NCBI GenBank assembly: GCA_937916075.1 | Contig: CALGHW010000216.1 | Coordinates: 1 to 6,831 of the forward strand | Direction: 5' to 3' | Source: an uncultured Prevotella sp. | GTDB taxonomy: Bacteria > Bacteroidota > Bacteroidia > Bacteroidales > Bacteroidaceae | Length of the DNA: 6,831 nucleotides | Part shown: piece after piece, positions 5,733 through 6,831 of the stretch | How the letters are laid out: each line of letters opens with the position of its first letter | Numbering within the stretch: position 1 is the stretch's first letter | Notes under the pieces: model-generated | The model's database searches: none | The model's input: only the letters and a program-made list of their open reading frames with translations | Told to the model about the DNA's origin: nothing | Translations under genes and position numbers: made by a program

Positions 5733-6488
5733 ATGAGAAAAAGACAACTGCTCATCAAGGCCGGACTGCTCCTGGCTGCCGTATGCGGCACCAGCACCCC
5801 TACCCTCGCCCAAAGTTCTGACTTCGGCGTGTGGACCGATGTGGGCGTGACCAAGAAGTTCAACAAGCACTGGAGCCTGGAGGCTGAAGCCGGACTGCGC
5901 ACACGCGACAACTCGAAAGAGACCGACCGGTGGAGCCTGGGCGTCAGCGGCGCCTACAAGTTCAACTCTTACGTCAAGCTCTCGGCCGGATACGACCTGC
6001 TCTACGACCACCGCGAGAAGAAAGAGACCTTCCACAAAGACGGCACCACCAACAAGCTGACTCCGGCCTACTGGTGGCCCCGCCACAGATTTTATGCTGA
6101 CGTGACGGGCAGCTACAGTCTGGGACGACTGGGACTGTCGCTCCGCGAACGGTATCAGTACACCTACCGGGCCAAGGCCAAAAACAAGAAATATGACGCT
6201 GACGACGACGAATGGGAAGACGTGAAGAGCAAGTCGAGCAACCTGCTGCGCTCTCGCCTTGAGGTAGACTACAACATCCGCAAATGTCCGCTCACGCCTT
6301 TTGCCAGCGTGGAACTGTTTCACGGTGAAGGCGGACTGCAGAAGATGCGCTACACCGTGGGCGCGGACTATAACTTCAACAAGCGACACGCCGTGAAACT
6401 CTATTACCGCTACCAAACGGTCAATGACAATGACGACGACGAGCCCGACTGCCACGTGCTGGGCCTGGGCTATTCTTATAAATTCTAA
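5733..6488 (+). CDS. DUF2490-type outer-membrane beta-barrel protein
   Basis: The product is 251 residues from the ATG at 5733. I prefer this start because it gives a normal signal peptide (MRKRQ, core 10-18, cleavage TLA|Q after residue 26) and has the purine run AGAAAGA at 5716-5722 about ten bases upstream. The ATG at 5724 is possible. A longer reading from an alternative start at 5676 would overlap the DUF4956 gene and bury the signal peptide. The mature part alternates aromatic and polar strands (FGVWTDVGVTKKF, WSLEAEAGLRTR, VKLSAGYDLLYDH, LGLSLRERYQYTYR, HAVKLYYRYQTV) and ends in VLGLGYSYKF, a C-terminal Phe beta-signal of outer-membrane barrels. About 10-12 strands are likely. Two highly charged loops stand out, near 92-108 and 146-168 (a Lys-rich run followed by Asp/Glu). 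The family has no established function; its place here suggests an outer-membrane role for the VTC/DUF4956 system. Confidence 0.82.
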   Translation: MRKRQLLIKAGLLLAAVCGTSTPTLAQSSDFGVWTDVGVTKKFNKHWSLEAEAGLRTRDNSKETDRWSLGVSGAYKFNSYVKLSAGYDLLYDHREKKETFHKDGTTNKLTPAYWWPRHRFYADVTGSYSLGRLGLSLRERYQYTYRAKAKNKKYDADDDEWEDVKSKSSNLLRSRLEVDYNIRKCPLTPFASVELFHGEGGLQKMRYTVGADYNFNKRHAVKLYYRYQTVNDNDDDEPDCHVLGLGYSYKF

Positions 6489-6505
6489 ACACAACGCATA
6501 TTCTC

Positions 6506-6831
6506 ATGAAACAGTTTCTGCACAAAACCATCCTCATGACGGTTGCCCTCGCCACCATGACGGCCTGCTCGTCATCTAATGATGACACCGCCGACAGTGG
6601 CAACAACGGCAACACCCCCGAAGAGGCCCCCATCAACTATGCCGCCTCCATCACCGACCTCACCTCGCTCGACGTGGCCATCGACCGAACCCCACTCGAC
6701 GAGACAGAGACCGTACCGACCGACGATGAAGACTATATCGAAAACAACAAGTTCAGCAAGACCGTCAACATTCAGTTTGACGGTACCACGGCCAGTGTGT
6801 CGGGCAACGTGAGCGGCGTGAGCGTCTCCAT
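6506..6831 (+). CDS. Lipoprotein, probable Cthe_2159-like carbohydrate-binding protein (3' end outside window)
   Basis: ATG at 6506 opens 108 codons to the window edge. Residues 1-21 form a lipoprotein signal peptide (MKQFLHKT, hydrophobic core, MTAC with lipidated Cys21; Met at -3 is slightly unusual). The mature N-terminus, SSSNDDTADSG, is serine-rich and acidic, like Bacteroidota surface-export signals, so display on the outer face is plausible. A low-complexity, Asp/Thr/Glu-rich spacer runs to about residue 80. It is followed by FSKTVNIQFDGTTASVSG, which looks like the first strands of the Cthe_2159-type (DUF4353) calcium-dependent carbohydrate-binding beta-helix. Those families are found near VTC, DUF4956 and CotH genes in other bacteria, and this supports the call. 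The gene lies 17 bases after the DUF2490 stop. The family assignment rests on a short segment and needs the missing part. Confidence 0.65.
   Translation, partial: MKQFLHKTILMTVALATMTACSSSNDDTADSGNNGNTPEEAPINYAASITDLTSLDVAIDRTPLDETETVPTDDEDYIENNKFSKTVNIQFDGTTASVSGNVSGVSVS

Noticed and set aside
5691..6494. A 267-codon open frame antisense to the DUF2490 gene
   Set aside because: It mirrors the sense barrel gene almost exactly in extent, is Val/Ala/His-rich without motif support, and has no promoter or start context.
6579..6812. A plus-strand frame rich in Thr and Pro inside the lipoprotein gene
   Set aside because: The overlapping frame from 6506 has a lipoprotein signal and correct operon spacing. 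The Thr/Pro frame is an out-of-frame reading of its ACC/CCG-rich codons.
1..6831. CRISPR array, insertion sequence, phage or tRNA/rRNA genes
   Set aside because: No regularly spaced direct repeats, transposase or integrase motifs, terminal repeats or cloverleaf-like sequences were found in any part of the window.

Overview
The window looks like chromosomal DNA from a Bacteroidota bacterium, most likely a Prevotella-type member of the Bacteroidales. The reasons are Bacteroidota promoters (TTTG about 18-20 bases before TAnnTTTG), few Shine-Dalgarno sites with A/T-rich leaders, signal peptides cut just before Gln, a very large Ig-rich secreted protein with a type IX secretion (T9SS)-like C-terminal tail, and DUF4956/DUF2490 genes. 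The genus is an inference; there is no rRNA or marker gene here.

Layout. (a) 1-263, minus strand: the 5' part of a MaoC/NodN-type hot-dog dehydratase gene that runs off the left edge. (b) 264-469: a short intergenic region with a partial promoter for the dehydratase and a strong stem-loop at 391-447, the likely terminator of the next gene. (c) 470-3916, minus strand: one 1148-residue exported multidomain protein (signal peptide, LamG-like region, four Ig-like modules, an OB-fold/DUF5689-like insert, a choice-of-anchor-J-like jelly roll and a T9SS-like tail). (d) 3917-4235: an A/T-rich divergent promoter region carrying one good Bacteroidota promoter in each direction, both with the same -7 element TATCTTTG. 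(e) 4236 to the right edge, plus strand: a four-gene operon with gaps of 31, 38 and 17 bases. It encodes a VTC-type polyphosphate polymerase domain protein, a DUF4956 inner-membrane protein, a DUF2490 outer-membrane beta-barrel and the start of a lipoprotein resembling the Cthe_2159-type carbohydrate-binding family.

The operon is the most interesting part. It pairs a cytosolic triphosphate-tunnel polymerase fold with an inner-membrane protein, an outer-membrane barrel and a probably surface-exposed lipoprotein. One gene set would therefore span every envelope layer. VTC and DUF4956 are known to occur together in bacterial genomes, but to my knowledge the pathway they serve is not established. 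A polyphosphate-linked or polymer-linked envelope function is inference from family and context. No tRNA, rRNA, CRISPR array, insertion sequence or phage gene was seen.
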